DNA of 6,646 nt from an uncultured Fidelibacterota bacterium (lineage in GTDB: Bacteria; Fidelibacterota; Marinisomatia; Marinisomatales; UBA1611). The DNA is taken from positions 1 through 6,646 of the forward strand of contig CALCSS010000037.1 of NCBI GenBank assembly GCA_937893835.1, given 5' to 3'. Under the pieces are notes generated by a model, which was not told the origin of the DNA, did no database searches, and was given only the letters and a program-made list of their open reading frames with translations. The position numbers and the translations under genes were made by a program. Below, piece after piece: positions 5,673 through 6,646 of this stretch. Within the stretch, counting starts at the first letter, position 1. Each line of letters starts with the position of its first letter.

Positions 5673-6397
5673 GCTCCGGCGACCATCCTGGAATGGGTTT
5701 CCTAGAACACTTAGAAGAGCTGAGGTGGAGACTTGTGAGGTCATTTAGTGCAATAATATTGGGCTCCGCGATATCATACGGTTACATAGATGAGATACTA
5801 AGTATTCTACTATACCCTAGCACCATCACCAATAATCCCATAGTGATACAGTCCCTACAGGTACAGAGCATGTTCCTCATCAAATGGTTCATCTCCTTTG
5901 CATCTGGCTTTATCATGGCACTACCATACTTGATATACCAGTTTTGGAAATTTGTAGCACCAGGATTGAAGATCAACGAAAAGAGATTTGCCCTGCCCTT
6001 TGTCTTCTTTGCATTTACGTCCTTCATCTGTGGTGTGGTATTTGGGTATTTTGTCCTTGTACCCTTCTCACTGGAATTCTTTAGCGGCATAGCGGCCCCG
6101 CATGTTGAGAATAATTTTTCAATACAATATTATTTCAGTTTTATCACCTGGCTCCTGATCGGAGCGGGTGTGATATTCCAACTCCCGGTCGTTTCATTGG
6201 TCCTCTCCACCATTGGAATACTGACGCCTGCATTCATGAGGCATTACAGAAGACACTCCATCGTGGTCATTCTGATACTCTCCTCTTTCATAACACCACC
6301 TGACCCGGTCTCAATGCTGATCATGTCATTTCCGTTGGTATTGCTATATGAGACCAGCATAGGGGTATCTTGGCTTGTAAATAGAAAGAGAACCTGA
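5669..6397 (+). CDS. tatC: Sec-independent (twin-arginine) protein translocase subunit TatC
   Basis: This 242-residue inner-membrane protein fits TatC, the receptor that recognises twin-arginine signal peptides and recruits TatA to export folded proteins. The cytoplasmic N-terminus has the hallmark FLEHLEELRWRL (11-22). Six hydrophobic segments fall at about 22-40, 70-91, 108-136, 155-180, 195-211 and 213-236. FVAPGLKINEKR (95-106) keeps the conserved glutamate (E104) of the first cytoplasmic loop, and TPPDPVSM (209-216) keeps the aspartate before the last helix; the family often has SQ where this has SM. The ATG at 5669 overlaps the meaB stop (ATGA), which favours coupled translation. A second ATG at 5693 would give MGFLEHLEEL, closer to many TatC starts, so the start is uncertain by 8 codons. 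No tatA or tatB is in view. Confidence 0.95.
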   Translation: MSSGDHPGMGFLEHLEELRWRLVRSFSAIILGSAISYGYIDEILSILLYPSTITNNPIVIQSLQVQSMFLIKWFISFASGFIMALPYLIYQFWKFVAPGLKINEKRFALPFVFFAFTSFICGVVFGYFVLVPFSLEFFSGIAAPHVENNFSIQYYFSFITWLLIGAGVIFQLPVVSLVLSTIGILTPAFMRHYRRHSIVVILILSSFITPPDPVSMLIMSFPLVLLYETSIGVSWLVNRKRT

Positions 6398-6413
6398 TTG
6401 AATAGCATCAGGT
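6392..6413 (+). repeat. Small hairpin spanning the tatC stop codon
   Basis: ACCTGAT (6392-6398) and ATCAGGT (6407-6413) are exact inverted repeats around an 8-nt loop, and the left arm contains the tatC TGA. A run of six T lies at 6424-6429, but 10 nt beyond the stem, so this is not a standard intrinsic terminator. The right arm covers AGGTGA (6410-6415), though that lies 19 nt from the next ATG. A weak attenuator or RNA end-protection role is possible. Confidence 0.3.
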
Positions 6414-6434
6414 GAAATGGGTATTTTTTGATAG

Positions 6435-6646
6435 ATGCATAGAGACCTCATTACATTAAAACAAATAACCCAGCCCATCGTTGAGGATATCAAGGTCTTC
6501 CAGCAGGAATTTGAGAATGCTTTGAACTCAGAGGTCCGGCTCATCAACTCCATCTCAAAATATATGATGAGAAACAAGGGCAAGAACATAAGACCCATCC
6601 TCACCATCCTATCCGCAAGACTGTGCGGTGAGCCAACGGTCAACAG
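6435..6646 (+). CDS. Polyprenyl diphosphate synthase, N-terminal part (3' truncated by window)
   Basis: Seventy complete codons are visible before the sequence ends. An initial helical stretch LKQITQPIVEDIKVFQQEF is followed by KYMMRNKGKNIRPILTILSARLCG (43-65). The GKxIRP element (49-54) is the isopentenyl diphosphate-binding motif of trans-type polyprenyl synthases (IspA/IspB/HepT class), and the preceding helix resembles octaprenyl or related long-chain synthases of Bacteroidota-like bacteria. Such enzymes extend farnesyl diphosphate with IPP to build quinone tails. The aspartate-rich DDxxD motifs lie beyond the window, so chain length and exact symbol cannot be given. The ATG at 6435 is bounded by an in-frame TAG at 6432-6434, so no earlier start exists. 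No close Shine-Dalgarno is visible. It follows tatC by 37 nt and may be cotranscribed. Confidence 0.87.
   Translation, partial: MHRDLITLKQITQPIVEDIKVFQQEFENALNSEVRLINSISKYMMRNKGKNIRPILTILSARLCGEPTVN

Noticed and set aside
5782..6090. Open frames on both strands inside tatC, including a + strand one at 5884-6084
   Set aside because: TatC is clearly the coding frame; hydrophobic codon usage opens the other frames by chance.
6392..6429. Calling the hairpin after tatC a rho-independent terminator
   Set aside because: The stem is only 7 bp and AT-rich, and the T-run starts 10 nt after it rather than directly.
6344..6643. Minus-strand open frame of 99 codons at the right end
   Set aside because: It is antisense to the tatC end and the polyprenyl synthase N-terminus, whose GKxIRP motif fixes the real frame.
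1..6646. Mobile element, CRISPR, toxin-antitoxin or defence island
   Set aside because: No transposase, integrase, spaced repeats, tRNA or defence motif is visible; the gene content is housekeeping.

Overview
The window looks like ordinary housekeeping chromosome from a bacterium of moderate-to-low GC. A gene for ribosomal protein S20, found only in bacteria, rules out an archaeon despite weak Shine-Dalgarno signals at several starts. The protein styles (a Bacteroidota-like polyprenyl synthetase N-terminus, a divergent S20 N-terminus, frequent AGA/AGG and ATA codons) suggest the FCB group or a relative such as Marinimicrobia. That placement is an impression, not a demonstrated result.

Layout. 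The left block runs on the + strand: the 3' end of a DinG/XPD-type helicase gene (1-560), a histidine ammonia-lyase gene hutH (609-2135), then guaB for IMP dehydrogenase (2139-3608) only 3 nt behind hutH. A small minus-strand gene, rpsT for S20 (3618-3872), converges on guaB with a 9-nt gap. A 174-nt divergent intergenic region (3873-4046) follows; it is the only sizeable non-coding stretch and holds a good sigma70-like promoter for rpsT, several dyads and a short direct repeat. The right block is a tight + strand cluster: a Crp/Fnr-family regulator (4047-4730), the MeaB/ArgK GTPase (4731-5672, starting on the base after the regulator's stop), tatC (5669-6397, ATGA overlap with meaB), and after 37 nt the 5' end of a polyprenyl diphosphate synthase gene (6435 to the window end).

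How the genes relate. HutH makes urocanate from histidine but has no other hut gene beside it here. GuaB commits IMP to GMP synthesis. MeaB chaperones an adenosylcobalamin-dependent acyl-CoA mutase, TatC is the core of the Tat protein exporter, and the polyprenyl synthase supplies quinone or undecaprenyl side chains. The Crp-like gene shows intact cyclic-nucleotide pocket residues and no Fe-S cysteine cluster, and probably heads the meaB-tatC transcript.

I found no mobile element, CRISPR array, tRNA, rRNA or clear novel multi-gene system. The points most worth a second look are the altered IMPDH catalytic loop, the altered active-site neighbourhood of HutH, the dyads between rpsT and the regulator, and hints of leaderless or leader-peptide initiation.
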